Positions 49,429 to 62,689 of a stretch of DNA of 64,000 bases are shown one piece after another; the stretch's first letter is position 1; every line of letters starts with the position of its first letter. Under the pieces are notes generated by a model. It did no database searches and had not been told where the DNA came from. It saw nothing but the letters and a program-made list of their open reading frames with translations. The stretch is from Antitrichia curtipendula (lineage: Eukaryota > Streptophyta > Bryopsida > Hypnales > Leucodontaceae). The DNA lies in assembly GCA_951230915.1 (NCBI GenBank), contig OX579638.1, forward strand, positions 5,908,696-5,972,695. The letters run 5' to 3'. Both the position numbers and the translations under genes were made by a program.

Positions 49429-50543
49429 ACAAAATATGAACAGGAAAATTCACTCCTCCCGTTTACTTCCTCTGAAATAAGTCACTGAGTTACGGTAGAT
49501 GATTGAATAATTAACCCATAACTGTCGGACCCATCTCCGTGGTCCAAATGAAGGCAGGGCACCTGTAACCGTGGAAAGGCAGAAGATACAGGATTTCGAC
49601 GTGAAGCAAGGAGAAGACGAGAATTTGCTGATGCGTGTACAAGTCAGGACCAATCCTATATCCTTACGTGGCAAGAGAAGGACAGAAACTGATACACAAA
49701 TCTGGTTACCTGAAAGCGAGGTTCTCTATTCCTAAAACTCGGGTACAGACGACCAAAAACGACCCCAGTTTTCGTCCACTAACATGACACGGGTGAATAA
49801 TGTCGCTGAATAGATAGAATTATTAATTCATGCCATTCCCGTCCCTTTTCAATTAAATTAATCGTACCAATCCTTGCCGTACGGAAGTCAACATTGATCT
49901 TGCATTCCCTATTTCACAGCAGTATGAACTACAGTATGAAGAAGGAAAAGAACGACAGTTGTCCACCTTCTACGGAGTATCCATTCTTTTTTTAATATAA
50001 TACAATTTAAAGCGGCTGCAGACGAATGTGGCCCCAACCATCTTGGTCAACGTCATGTCTGGAACTTCCGACTTTCGTGCGATTCTGCCTCTGGCTGGGA
50101 GATTTTCGAGCAGTAACTTATTTTATTCTTATCGAGAAACTTTACTCGGGGCAGCGTCAGAAAAGCTGCAGAAACACTATACTGTAGTAACTTACTGTTA
50201 ACATTAACAGTAACTGCTCTCCCGTACAATTGCGGGCATCTCATGCTGCAGTCTAGTGGCTACCCAAAAGCTGCCCCCTCCGATGCCACGCTGGTTCAGC
50301 TGAAAGCCTAGTCATCATTCCGTCATCCAGTTTTGTACTTTGCCTCAAAGCCTCCCCCCTCGTTTAAGGTAGGACCACCCATTCCCGGTCAGAGACCCTG
50401 CCATGGGCAATCAATAGGGTGTAAGAAACTGATGAGGGGCTGGGACTCATTCCCAATCAGAGCCCCATGGGCTGCCACAGTCCTCATGCTACCGAACTGC
50501 CGTCACACATGTCCGTCATTTTGCATGCCCTACTCAGCAACTA
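49429..50543. other. 3' flank of NME7 and intergenic sequence
   Basis: No gene recognised. TTTAAGGTAGGACCACCCA near 50362 recurs inverted (GGGTCGTCCTACCTTAA) at 61750-61766 and, in part, as TTAAGGTAAGGTAG at 54122. This suggests a common, unidentified repeat around these insertion sites. Confidence 0.4.
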
Positions 50544-53529
50544 AAGGGGCTTTCCCACCTGATGTTAATTTGAACTTTGGTGTCATTACAGGGGGCGCGG
50601 TTACAGACAATGTCCCACTGAGCCTCTTTCGGGGCAGGGCTGGGATGCGGGCTGGTTGGGGGCTGCTCCACAGCCCTCTGAGGACCCCACAACCCGCTTT
50701 TCATTTTGGTTGAAAATGGATTTTTCCAACATAGAGTAGAATGAAATAGTACACAAGATTTTCAATAAGAAAATGGAACCAATGATGTGGATCTTGTGCC
50801 ACTAATTCATTTCAGCCCTGTAGCCAATCTTGTGCTGACGATGGAGTGGAGAAAAGCTCTTTATACTAGTGGAGTAGTGGTGGGTGAAACAAACCATGTG
50901 GGATATGTGAATTAGGACAAAAAAGAGCTCCTCCACTCATGGTTAAGTGGAAACGCAGGAATTGTGATAAAAGCCAAATTTCAAACCTCATTTAGAGATA
51001 GTAGACTATATTTTTTCAAAAAACTTCAAGCCAAGAAAAGTTGGGGAATCAAATACATTTTTATCTCCAAAAATCCGTTTGAGATTTCAATACTCTACCT
51101 AAAAGTTATGAACAAATTTCAAAAGAGGTGTTTGAAAATGTCCCAAAAAATGTCCCACCCTGACCCCACCCCACCCCCTCTAGAATTTGTTTAGAACTCT
51201 TACATGAGGCTTCAAAATCTCAAGCGGATTTTAACAAATAAATGTTAGCTCGCTTCTCCCACTTCTTCCAGAACTTCAATTTTTTTTAAGGAAATTTTAG
51301 AGTACTACTCTACTGACTTCTACTGAAATCCTACAAGAGTTCTATAGTTTCTTAATACAAACAATGTGGAATTGCATATTCAATCACATGTACACGTGAT
51401 AACTTTATGAGAATCTCAATAGTGATGTTTTTATTGTCAACCCTCCATTGTAAATATTTGTTTCATATATATGTGTAATGCATAAGTTTTGTCAATTACA
51501 ACAAACTTTCATTTAAGCAATGAAAAATAATTATACTTTTTAAGTACTAAAAAGTTATGTGTTTTAAGCTAATTTGACAAATACTAATTATTTAAGATAT
51601 TAGAAGTTTGGTATGAATGTTTTCTAATCATAAATCTGAACAAACGAAGTAAAAATGTCAAAAAGGTTGTACAATGTTACATTCTATTGATAGCACATGT
51701 AGGTCTGGTTTGAATTGACTTTTGGCATTTGGGGAATAAATACCAGTTAATTTGCAGTAGGTTTAGACAAAATAAATCAATTTTTCAAAATAATTAAATT
51801 CAAAAATGTTTTCAAAATGTAAGCAATGATGAATTCTAAAATTACCTAAGAATCTAGGATTGAGTACTTTGGAAGAAAATAATTGAGGACAATGGTGTTA
51901 AATTATATGAACATGTCCCTTCCAACCTCTCTTTGAAAATTCTCCACCACTAACATTGTACCATATTCAACACTTTTCATTTTTTTTTATAGAAAATGAA
52001 GCCGTTCATAGTTATACCTCAAATTTTCCTCCCCCTTTGTTTCATTGTTGTTTCAACATTTGGTGCATTACTTTACTTTTTCAAAGTGAATTCACAACTG
52101 AAAATTAGTCAAATGTTATTTGAAACATTGATGAAATATTTTACCATGTTTACCTAATGGTTAAATGTATGAAAACAGGTAAATTGTTTTAACAACGTGT
52201 CATCAATAGACAATTAAATTTGAAATTAACACATATTTCATACCTTCTCATAAGAAGTTTCATTTCTTGTAAGATCCCCTTTATGTGATAAGAGCTCCAA
52301 CATGCTTTAACGTGCTACTAAACAAAAAGGGTTATTGTATGTACAATACCATCTTTATACAAACCTAGTAAATAAACAAATAAGTATTTGCATTGCATCC
52401 CAATATTCAAACCCAATATAATTAGCTTGAGAGAGGAAGTAGTTTCTTTTTGCATTCTCGGGTGATTGAAATTTTGGATATTGACAAGTTTCTTTTATCA
52501 TTATAAATCTATCAACAAGTGCTTGCAATACATGAAAGATTGAACAATCGGCATAAGATATCCACCAACATTTTCAAAATCCCAATGTTGTTTTGATGTA
52601 GAATATCAACATGGATTGAAAAATATGAATTGTAGAAGGGTGTCATTCCCTCAGTAATACCCCAGAGAACTCTCTGTTACAAAAGTCGAGAGCAATTTTA
52701 CTGCAAGAAATTAGAACTTGACAACATTCTTGAACAAACATTTCAACATTTCAACTTGAAAGCATGAATCAATTAAAATAGAACAAGCACTTACAAGCAC
52801 ACAATGAAGTGACAATTTTTTTGATTTTGAAGTCTTGAGAATCCCTTGTAGAATATGATTTTAAAGAATTCAACCATGAATTATTGTTCATTCAATATTC
52901 TACACGACCACATTGAAAATGTTGAAACAATACCTTCGAATAATTGTTGATTCAATATTCCTACTCCACCATATTCAAATTATGGAAACAATACCTTTGA
53001 TTCACAACATAGATTCAACATTGATTCCCCAACTTTTCTTGGCTTGAAGTTTTTTGAAAAAATATAGTCTACTATCTCTAAATGAGGTTTGAAATTTGGC
53101 TTTTATCACAATTCCTGCGTTTCCACTTAACCATGAGTGGAGGAGCTCTTTTTTGTCCTAATTCACATATCCCACATGGTTTGTTTCACCCACCACTACT
53201 CCACTAGTATAAAGAGCTTTTCTCCACTCCATCGTCAGCACAAGATTGGCTATAGGGCTGAAATGAATTAGTGGCACAAGATCCACATCATTGGTTCCAT
53301 TTTCTTATTGAAAATCTTGTGTACTATTTCATTCTACTCTATGTTGGAAAAATCCATTTTCAACCAAAATGAAAAGCGGGTTGTGGGGTCCTCAGAGGGC
53401 TGTGGAGCAGCCCCCAACCAGCCCGCATCCCAGCCCTGCCCCGAAAGAGGCTCAGTGGGACATTGTCTGTAACCGCGCCCCCTGTAATGACACCAAAGTT
53501 CAAATTAACATCAGGTGGGAAAGCCCCTT
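50544..53529. mobile_element. Large foldback element with 509-bp inverted arms
   Basis: Left arm 50544-51052 and right arm 53021-53529 are inverted, near-identical copies separated by 1968 bp of AT-rich DNA with no open frame. The arms start AAGGGGCTTTCCCACCTGATG and end GGGGAATCAA. Long inverted arms recall foldback or Mutator-like non-autonomous elements, but no 9-bp target duplication is visible. TTAA element T9 is inserted exactly at the right arm's outer end. Confidence 0.8.
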
Positions 53530-53531
53530 AA

Positions 53532-54121
53532 CCCCTAAAGGACCGAGGGGGGTATTCAGGGAGACATTGTCAAAAACTGTGGTTTTTTAGTTTGTTAATC
53601 AAAATTGAAAATTGAAACTTTTTTTTGAAACTTCGACCGTACAAAACTAAAGTAAAGTATTTTACCAAAGTGTGGAAAAAATTTCAGCCCATTTGACCGC
53701 GTGGATTGAAAGATTATAATGTTTGAAGTTAGAAGAAAATGTTTTTTTTTGAAACCGCCCCAAGATAGCTAACAAAGTTTGACTATGCTTAGAATGTGAT
53801 TTGAGTATTTAAATTTGTTTTTTTCTGGACAATTGTATGCCATATTTTATTAGTTACATACATGCCAAATTTCAAAAGTTGATGAGCTTTTCTGCAAAAG
53901 ATTCTCCAAAGATTCCCAAATTGCCCGAGCTGCCCCAAAAGTTCAAGGCAGCATAACTTTTGATCCGGGCACCCGATTGGGAAAAAAATTATTTTTTCAC
54001 GAAGGAGGCACATATATGTACATTGTGTCCAAATTTCATGAACATCTGACCAAAAATGACTTCATAGGAACCTACCCGAGATTTCTTGCGTACGTTGAAC
54101 GGACACTTGGTCCTTTAGGGG
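53532..54121. mobile_element. TTAA MITE, 590 bp (T9)
   Basis: TTAA at 53528-53531 and 54122-54125. Perfect 13-bp terminal inverted repeats CCCCTAAAGGACC. The interior has GCATAACTTTTGATCCGGGCACCCGATTG, related to the motif ATAACTTTTTCTCCCGGGCACCAATTG that occurs (inverted) in T1 and T10. Confidence 0.85.
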
Positions 54122-54159
54122 TTAAGGTAAGGTAGAAGCATCAATAACCAATCATTTAA

Positions 54160-55072
54160 CCCCTAAAGCCCCGTTTGTTCCCTCGGGGGACAATTTGGGT
54201 CTGGGTAGGTTCTTGTGACCTCAATTTGTAGAGAATTTTTTTGGGATTTTTTGAGGTTGTGCGGTTCTGCAAGAGCTTTGTGGATATATAGTTTTTATTT
54301 CAATTGGTGCCCGGGAGAAAAAGTTATGTTAAAAATAGAGTTTGGCGGGCAGCACAAAAAAATCACAGAAAGTCAAAATAAATTTCTTAAATATTTTTTT
54401 CGAAATCTATGTCTTTTTGTCTACATTTGAAGCTTTGATTCATTCTATTTGGACTAATAATGAAAAAGTTATCGACAATCTTAGTTTTTCGGGCAATCTA
54501 AGCATCTTCTTGAAAAAATAACTTTTAAGATTCATTTTTGAATGCAATTTTTACAATTTTCAGAAAAAAATTGTTGGACAAGGTTGAATTTTCTTGCTAG
54601 AATATCTCACCGTTGGGATTATGGTATTTCAATTTTGTCTTAGAGCTATTAACGATTTAGTTATTCCTTCAATCTTGAACCTACTTCTATTTAACAAATT
54701 TTTAATGAGTAAAAATTCAGTGTTTTTTTCTCGAATTTTTTTTCTTAGATTCTCAGCTGAAGTATTCAACATATAAACTTAGAAAATCAAAATCAACAAT
54801 ACAAAAAATTTAAGTTAAATAGGTTCAAAGCCCAAAAATCTAGTCAAGCAAGGTGCAAAAAAACATGTTTTTTTCACTTTGAATGCAAATATCTTGCAAT
54901 CTATTTGGTTAAAGTTTCTGAAATTTCTTGCACACGTTCTCATACTAGTCTAGTATAAGATCCTATGGTTAGATATGCAAAAAAAACAATTTTTATAGTT
55001 TTTTGCTCTTTGCAATAGAAGTGGCAGTTTTGAGTGTGTTTTGATGGAGAAAAGGCCTCGGGGCTTTAGGGG
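54160..55072 (+). mobile_element. TTAA MITE, 913 bp (T10)
   Basis: TTAA at 54156-54159 and 55073-55076. Perfect 14-bp terminal inverted repeats CCCCTAAAGCCCCG. It is the closest relative of T1 in length and interior (for example CATTCTATTTGGACTAATAATG near 54433, T1 near 20090) and has the same orientation. It lies only 30 bp from T9. Confidence 0.85.
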
Positions 55073-55076
55073 TTAA

Positions 55077-55927
55077 GCAATTTCAGAGCAGATTGTACAC
55101 AATATGAAGTGGTAGAAATTTTTCCCATGTAGGAAGATAAGAAATATGGGGATAGTAAAATTTTCAGAATTTTATTCCCAAAACTAAAATTACTATGAAT
55201 TTTGGGAACCATAAAGTACTCCTGACCAGTAGCCAATGTCTAGAGTCTTGTAATTCAGATCACTGAAAACACTACTTCCAGCTCATTTTGTCAGTCTTAC
55301 TCCGCTATATGATCCACGACATTGTCATATGCACAGTATCTTACTCCACTATATGTTCCATGACATTGTGATATGTACAGTATCTTACTCCGCTATATGT
55401 TTTATAACATTGTGATATGTACAGTACTAGCAAAACCAAAATTTGAGAAACAATAACCAAGAACAGATTGTTTGAAAGTTGCCTGTCACTTTCATAGTAA
55501 GCTTGCTAGCAGGAATGTGATCCCGCTCAACCAGGGCTGCATTGAGGACTCTAGAATCCCAAAAGACTTCACAAGAACATAGAATCTCAATGCATCAATG
55601 AAGACAGCTTCATAGGAACAAGGAATCTGAATGCCTCGATGAAGAGAACTGTGTGAGCCAATCGGACCACACCTAATGTGCTTTTTGCTACAATTGCTTA
55701 TCTTGAAACCATGAGTGCTTTGGAGAGACGACAAAAAGAGATGGCGATCGAGAAAGTAATAGGAATCAGGAACCTTAAGAGACGTTGAAAAGCTCTGTAG
55801 AAAACCTGGATTGCACTGATGAGGAACGGAAAGGTAGGGTAAGGGACTAGAAATGACCTTAATTAAGCTATCGTCACTTCCGAAGTTCGAACATCGCGTC
55901 GTGAATTTGAAATTTATGACTAGCCGT
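55077..55927. other. Intergenic, with a 44-bp tandem repeat
   Basis: Three copies of a 44-bp unit (CTTACTCCGCTATATG..CATTGTGATATGTACAGTAT) occupy 55296-55427. The rest is unremarkable. An open frame on the minus strand at 55492-56001 overlaps the pogo pseudogene tail out of frame and has no recognisable domain. Confidence 0.6.
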
Positions 55928-58719
55928 TTACCAGCGGGGACTATTCGTCTGCCAACCTGAGAAAGTTTGTTCACCTCCCCACCCATTATGAGCACTCCCA
56001 TGCTGACGAGAATTTGGAACGGCTCCTTCGAACATCAAAATTGAAGGCGCTGCGGTCCACGGCTGAGGTCGGAAAGGTTCAGGACACATTGATGACAACT
56101 GCCTTCCAGGAATCATATAGGGAAGTCCTGCATGTGGTATTGAAGGCAACAAAGAGTACATGGGGGCAACGAACGGGTCGTTTGGATGTAACTGGTCAGT
56201 AGAAGAAACGAAGGGTGGGAATGGCATGCTTAAGCCGGCCGTAGCACGCACCTCATTCTCATCGCCTTCAACTTCCACATCTTGTTCTTGTGGTAGTCCT
56301 GCCCTCCCCGCCACTTGTAGTACCTTCAGCCTTTGTGCTTCTGCACGTTCAGTTGCTTTCAATGCTTTCTCCGCGGCACGTTGGGCAGTTGCTTCTTCTC
56401 TTTGAGCACGAGCTTCCTCCCGCTGTCGAGCTTTGATCGCTCGTGCCTCTGCTAGTTGTGCTGCTCGGGCCTCCTTCTCCCTCTTTTTTTCTTCCTTGTC
56501 GGCAGCTTTCTTCTTATGTCGTTCTACCTTCTCTTTACGATGTCACTCCTTCGCTTTAGCTGTGTCAATTTTGGCTTGATGGAACTCCTGTGCAACAGCA
56601 ATGTATTCATCAGACGTCAGCATAATGGACTTCGTGAAGTCCACTGCGGGATCTCGTTGTTTGTTACTGACTCGTGGATTGAGTGATGGCAATGTCAGGA
56701 ATGAAGTCAAGGAGTCGGCAACTTCGACGTCTGCATTGAAGGTCACCATTTCCTCGGGGACATGGGGATCAGCGGGATTGACAGCCACGAAGAAGTGCTC
56801 AACACCAGGCTCGTGTTCCTCTGCCAGATGCGTTTCTATCTTGTTGGATTCCAGTGTGTGCTCTTGGCTTCTAATATCCTCTGTTGAAGCTCCCGATCTA
56901 TCATCTTCTACAGGTACATTGCCATAGTCGGCCGTTGAAGGTCTTGATCTGTCATTCTCTTCGTTTATTGTGCCACATTCAAGCGCTTGGGATGCTGGTT
57001 GATCACTGACCGTGGTTGTGTCATTGCCGTTGCAAGTTTGTTCATACATGGTGCCTGGCTTGAAGTGCCGCTGGCTGGCCTCTCGGTCCAGCGAAAAAAT
57101 GCCAGTGCCTCGAAAGCCAACCTTGATATTCTTCTCTAACAAGGCCTTTTGCAGAGCCAACGACACACAGTGCGCCAATGTTTGCCTCGAGGCTGATGCT
57201 CCGACATTCTGCCTACTCCAATAGTCTCGATATCGTCGGAAGTACTTTTTGAAGGGCTTGAAGACGGAATAGTCCAATGGCTACAGCGCGTGCGACGTGT
57301 GGGAGGGCAGCGTCACCCAATCGAGGCCTACAGCCTTTGCATGTCCTATGACCTCCAAGTTGACGTGACTGATGTGCCCGTCCAATACCAGTAAGTGTCG
57401 TCTTTCCAGAGAAATCCCTTCTAGTTTTTGAACGTTACGGATGAAATGCGAAATCCAAGTCGAAAATAAGAAGCCAGTCATCCAGGCTTTCTGCTGCATA
57501 GCCATTGTCGCTCCTGGCTCGCACTTCTTGATGTAATTTTGTCGAAAGCGTTTCCCACGGAAAATATAGAATGAAGGAATGGATGTCCCAGCTGCATTTA
57601 TGTAGACTAGTATGGACATCCATTCTCGTTTGTCAGGCACAATAGAGTGGACATTGCGTGCACCCCTACGAGCAATCACTTGGGCTCCACCATTCCTCCC
57701 CGCCTGGGTCCCCGTTTCGTCATAGTTCCATATCCAATCTGGAGAGTAGGACTGGGTCTTGTATAGGAACTCCAAGTTGTCATAGAAAGAGTTTGTTGTC
57801 ACTGCAGTCAAGCCTTGAGCTCGTGCCGCCTCTAATGCTTCGGCTACTCGCACTGTCAACTCTAGATGCCTTCGCTGCCAACCTCAAATCCAGCCCCTCC
57901 CCAGGATTCTATCACGAAATGCAATGTATCTTTTTTTTGTGATTTCAAAAACTTTAAGCTTGAAGGTCGTGGGGGACAAGCCATACCCCAACTCTGACAT
58001 GGCCACCAAGTAATCCACGATCTATTGCTCCTCCTCACGATTCAAAGTAGATGGAGGACCACGCTTCCGAGAACTATGCTCCCATAGCACCATTCCCGAA
58101 GTGAAGAATATGGAATGTTGAACTCTGTTGATGTCGCTCTCATGCTGGCCCCATCGTCCACTGAGGCTAAAGCTACCTTCAACGCCTCATCTGTCCATGT
58201 GTCAGTTTGCCTTCTTTCAATTCGCTTCCTTTTTCTACCACGTTCTTGACTTCCACTGCATTGGAAGTAGCTGATGTCTTGCAAAACCTCATGGGTAGAG
58301 GTGGGATGCTCTGAATCTATGCGGGGAATGTTTTACAGCACCCCGGGAGATTGCTGGACGTGTAGCCGAGAAGAACGTTGAGGGGCGATGCTGCGGCTGG
58401 CGAGGCTGTCCGGGTTGGTGTGAGTGTGAAAGCGCCCAATTGCACTCCGATTAAGTCCTTCTGCCAACGTGGAAGCTCCGGTTGCAAGTGGCCGCTGCTA
58501 GCGTCGCTATGACTGAGTAGTACTTGGCAACGTAGTAGTCACCGAAGGATGATGCTCTCGTGAAATTTCCATCGCGTTGTAGTCAATTGGCTGCTCCTAA
58601 TTGGGCAAGTCATCATCAGTACTCTGTTGATCGTCAATACTGCCATCGTTCATCAAGTGATTGAGGCCATGGTGATGAAGTTCTTCCTCTTCTGCGAAGT
58701 TCCTTCTTTGTGATTCCAT
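55928..58719 (-). pseudogene. pogo/Tigger-like DD35D transposase, eight nonsense stops and one frameshift
   Basis: From ATG 58717-58719 the frame can be followed to TAA 55928-55930. It has a Gln/Ser-rich N-terminus and a psq/CENP-B-type helix-turn-helix (RRQTDTWTDEALKVALASVD..GASMRATS..IPYSSLREW). A DDE domain follows with WNYDETG, HLLVLDGHISHV and PLDYSVFKPFKKYF, giving 35 residues between the last two Asp (DD35D). A long Ala/Lys/Glu/Arg coiled-coil tail ends the frame (about 56545-56280). The lesions are TAG 58597, TAG 58507, TAG 58498, TAA 58333, a frameshift between about 58042 and 58100, TAG 58022, TGA 57884, TAG 57281 and TGA 56543 (lowest coordinate of each codon). The TAG at 57281 sits where the family has invariant Gln (ALQPLD), so it arose from CAG. 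The element is dead. Terminal inverted repeats with TA duplication were not located. Confidence 0.85.
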
Positions 58720-61358
58720 GTTCCTACAACAACGGATTACATTAGTGACGATCAAGACGAACGACCGTCAATTCACAGCAAGCTTGGACTGCTAGCATCC
58801 TTTCTGGGATTTAAACATTCAAGTTCCTGGTAGGCTCTCCATTGCTATACACTCTGTCTCTTAAAGATCATGGATCCTGTCTTATGCTTTGAAGATGCGG
58901 TCTGCATGATTGGGTTTGTAGTTTTTGATAGACATGACATTCAACATTGATGAGATCCTTGGATTGGACCTGAAGAAGAATGGTTACGTCACTAACAAAC
59001 AATTTTAGACCGACAAAGAACTCATCAATGTGTGTACTGTCTTTCCTTGTTTGAATAGCTTGATCTTCTTGAGCATTAATTCTATTTTGCGATTTCATAT
59101 TCATGTCCTTGGTCCTTTGTGAGAGCATTACTCCTGAAGTACTCTTGTTCATATTACATAGAAGTGGACCTGGATTGGACTCCAACAAGGATGCTCATGT
59201 TAGTGAGGAGCTATTTCTGACCGACTTGAAAATCATCGATGTGTACCTTCTTTCCTTATTTGAGCAGCTTAGTCTTCTTAAGCATTAATTAACTTTTGCA
59301 ATTTCTTGTGTATGTTATGGATCTTTTGGAAAAACGTTACTGTCAAAGTCATCTTGTTCGATTGACAACAAACTTGGAAGTTGGAACGACCTTCTGTTCA
59401 CAGGAAGTCCACACAGAGATCTACTCAAACATAACTACAACTTTCTTGCCAATTTTTATAGAATGAGAAATGCAACAATACATCATATAAAGCAAGGCAA
59501 ATATAGAGGACATACAAAAATCCAATATGAAGGTGGAATATAATTTACAACTAGCACTGGCAATGCTCAAGAATGCAACTTCAGATTGAATTTAACCTCT
59601 TTCTTACTCAAGGATTCTGAAGTTTGCATATGATCATTGAAGCTCAAAAAGTTTGATTTAAGGCACAATAATGTATTAAACTTGGACTTGGACAATCATG
59701 TTCGACCTATGAAAGAACGAACAACCTAGCCGTGAAAGCATGTCATGTATGTTGAATATTCACCTCGTATTTAGAGCTGCTTGAAGTGATTCTTGTCTGC
59801 ACAGCCGCCTTCAACTCAAGGAGACACTGTTGGCTTCTACTGCTAATAGCTGACAATTACCAATGCGGACAATGCACAACTCTGATGTCCTCTCAATGGG
59901 AAGTGAAGCCCGTAATGTTGGGCAACAGAAGTCTACAATACTCACAAATGTATTGGACACAACAGTAACTCAAGAAGATCCGAACACGCTAATAACATGA
60001 AGGTTGGACTCACAATGTGAATTACATTCTAAGCTTTACGAATTGCTGAGCAAACTGTCTCACAGGCTTGAATGTGCGCTTCTTAGTTCAATCCAGTCAG
60101 TATAAACTTACATCAGTGAAAAAATCAAAGCAGCTTCTAGAATTTGCTTAATCATAGCTGCATTTGTCTATTACCATCCACTTGTACTAATTAGCCACCA
60201 CTGATTTCCAAATTTGATAATAAAAGTTGGTATAACCGTCTCCAACTCATTCAATTAGCACTAATACACGTTGTAATTTTCAATAATATAAGCCACCGTT
60301 CTCATGAATATCTGTCGCCATTTTCAATAATACGAGCCACTGTTCTCATGAATTTATGCTCTCATTCCAGTAATATTTGCCGCCATTCCTAACACCTCAT
60401 GCAGTAATTAGCATCGCAGCTGTCAATGAGAAACCAGTAATATTCTCCTCCATTACCCCCACATCATGCAGTAATTAGCGTCACAGCTGTCAATCAAAAA
60501 CCAGTACTGACACTATTGCAAGCCCAGAAACCTAGGACCTAACTACAACCTGCCTGAAAAACGGATTCCAGAAATCCCTCCCTCCCTTGGTTGGAATTCG
60601 GCTACTCTAGACATTAATTACTGAGCGTGATCTATTACTGGTGCTTCTACCTCAAACCAGCCCATTACGGTCAGATGATCCATAGTGGACATTTTATGAC
60701 CCCATGATGTTTTTCCAGACCACAATCAATATCTAACCTGACACCTATGGAGTGATTAGTGACCTCATTAGGAACACCCAATTTTTTCAGTGTAAATCAT
60801 TGTAGAAAGTAACTTTTCATGGCATTCCACATTAGAAATTATTGTGACCACTTTAGGTGATTACATAACATTGTTAGCCAGCTTCACTCTCTCCCTCTAA
60901 CAGGAGGTATAATGCGCTCCTGGATACCTGGGTTCCAATTAAGTTATAATCTGTGGCTAGTCTTGTGGCAACATGTGGCATATGAGCACTATTCTTGAAA
61001 AAAGGAACAAATGGCCATGTTGGGAGGCTCCGCTTTTCGGGGAGAGCAAAAGGGAGCCCCTCAGTATTGGTAAACAATGTTATGTAAGATGAGCATATTG
61101 GATACACTTTTTGTTGGTTATGGGGCAGCATGTAGACTGTGTTGGGAAGATCACTTCAAAAATACATAACTAATTCACACTTTGTCTAAAAAATAAATTT
61201 CAATTGCTCTCACTATTTCTCACACTTATCTTTGAGTGAGAAAAAATTTGAAATTTTTTAGCAATGGCATGAAGGCAGACTCGAAATTTTGACCACAATG
61301 GGCTGGTTTACCTTACTACTATCTCACGAACTAGTTTTGCAGGACTACATATTGGATC
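58720..61358. other. Gene-free region with several imperfect tandem repeats
   Basis: 58960-59370 is an old tandem duplication of a unit of about 205 bp (GGATTGGACctgaag..CTTCTT(G/A)AGCATTAATT..). 60275-60360 has two copies of a unit of about 50 bp with CCACyGTTCTCATGAAT. 60400-60510 has two copies of a unit of about 70 bp with ATGCAGTAATTAGCrTCrCAGCTGTCAAT. No gene or RNA recognised. Confidence 0.55.
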
Positions 61359-61563
61359 GGGGTGGATTGACCCCCTTGCTCGGCCTTACCAGGGGGCATA
61401 TAAAAAAAAGCCCCCTATTTTGGGCCGTTCTAGGGTATATTCTTGACTTCAATTAACAAATTTGGAGTCTCTGATCGCAAATATGAATTCAAAATTTGCA
61501 AAAAAATCATGCACAAAAAACAGGGTTTGTCTGCAGGGCCGAGCAAGGGGGTCAATCCACCCC
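61359..61563. mobile_element. 205-bp foldback with perfect 27-bp inverted ends
   Basis: GGGGTGGATTGACCCCCTTG followed by CTCGGCC (61359-61385) is repeated exactly, inverted, at 61537-61563. AT-rich interior. No clear target duplication is seen, and the superfamily is unknown. Confidence 0.65.
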
Positions 61564-61766
61564 AGCCACATGTTGGGCATAGGACAAGACCAAGTTGTGC
61601 CTTCAAAAATTCATAGTAATTCCAAATTAGGCAATAAAATTATCCAAATTTTAGCACTCCTCTTCTTTTCTATCTCTTTTTTCACAAAAATGTTTGGTTT
61701 GCCCTACAGTACTCCACATCATGTGCAAAATGATTAAGTGATTGATTATGGGTCGTCCTACCTTAA

Positions 61767-62600
61767 CCCCTAAATGCCTACGGCACCAAATTTTGTTGTT
61801 GACAATACTTTGAAGTTTACCCTAAAAGAGCAACATGCATTTTTTGGCAACATAGTAATTTTGGATAGGTAAGTATGTGGAGATTTTCATATTTTAGGCT
61901 GAGATTTTAATAGAAGGTGGGGACAAAGAATATATTTCATATGCACTAAATTTCATGACATTTGAAAATATGAGTAAAAAATTATGGCCTAATATGTTAG
62001 TTTTTTTTATATATGGGCAGTCTAGAGATCATAAAAAATTACTTTTTTCAAAAACAAAAATCTGAAATTGGTTTTCTAGAGTTATATATACATGAAAAGC
62101 TTTGAATCATTCCATTTTTATTAATGAGATGAAAGGTATGAAGAGTTTTAGTTTGGAAATATTTATGGATTTTTTTACTCTAAAATAAGCTTTGAAGTCC
62201 TTCATTTAACTCAATTTTTAATATTTTTGAAAAATAAAATAAAATCATAGGATGTAGAATGTTTATTACAACATTTCAACCATTGGAATTGGCATTTTTC
62301 AATTCCATAACAAAATTCTTAACAATTTTGTATTTTGAATCAATTTTTTATTTCTTTCTACTTACTATTTTTTTCTAAATGTTATACAATCACAAATGGT
62401 CTAAAGTTTCAAACATGTAACCAACTTGCCTTGAAGAAAGAATCCAAAGAAGCACCACCATTTGGGACATTTTTTCATATAAATGTGATCTTGTGAAGTA
62501 CAACTGCCTATTTTTTCATAGGGCCAGAAATAGGATTCATGTCGCTTCAAATGCTAATATCTTGCAATTTCTGAAATTTTTTCCACATCTTCTCAAACCC
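61767..62600 (+). mobile_element. TTAA MITE, right end lost (T11)
   Basis: The left end is TTAA-CCCCTAAATGCCTACGGC (61763 on). The interior has GAAAAGCTTTGAATCATTCCATTTTTATTAATGAG near 62093, matching the T1/T10 block GAAGCTTTGATTCATTCTATTTGGACTAATAATGA. No right terminus was found before the LTR-type copy begins. Confidence 0.55.
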
Positions 62601-62689
62601 AAGCTCTAACTTAGATGATGCATGTTGGATTCATTAACATAGCCAACACTTCTTGGAGTTCTTGCATCTTCCATCTAGGGATAAACCTC

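Noticed and set aside
55492..56001. 169-codon minus-strand frame beside the pogo pseudogene
   Set aside because: It overlaps the pogo tail in another frame and shows no domain or composition typical of a gene.
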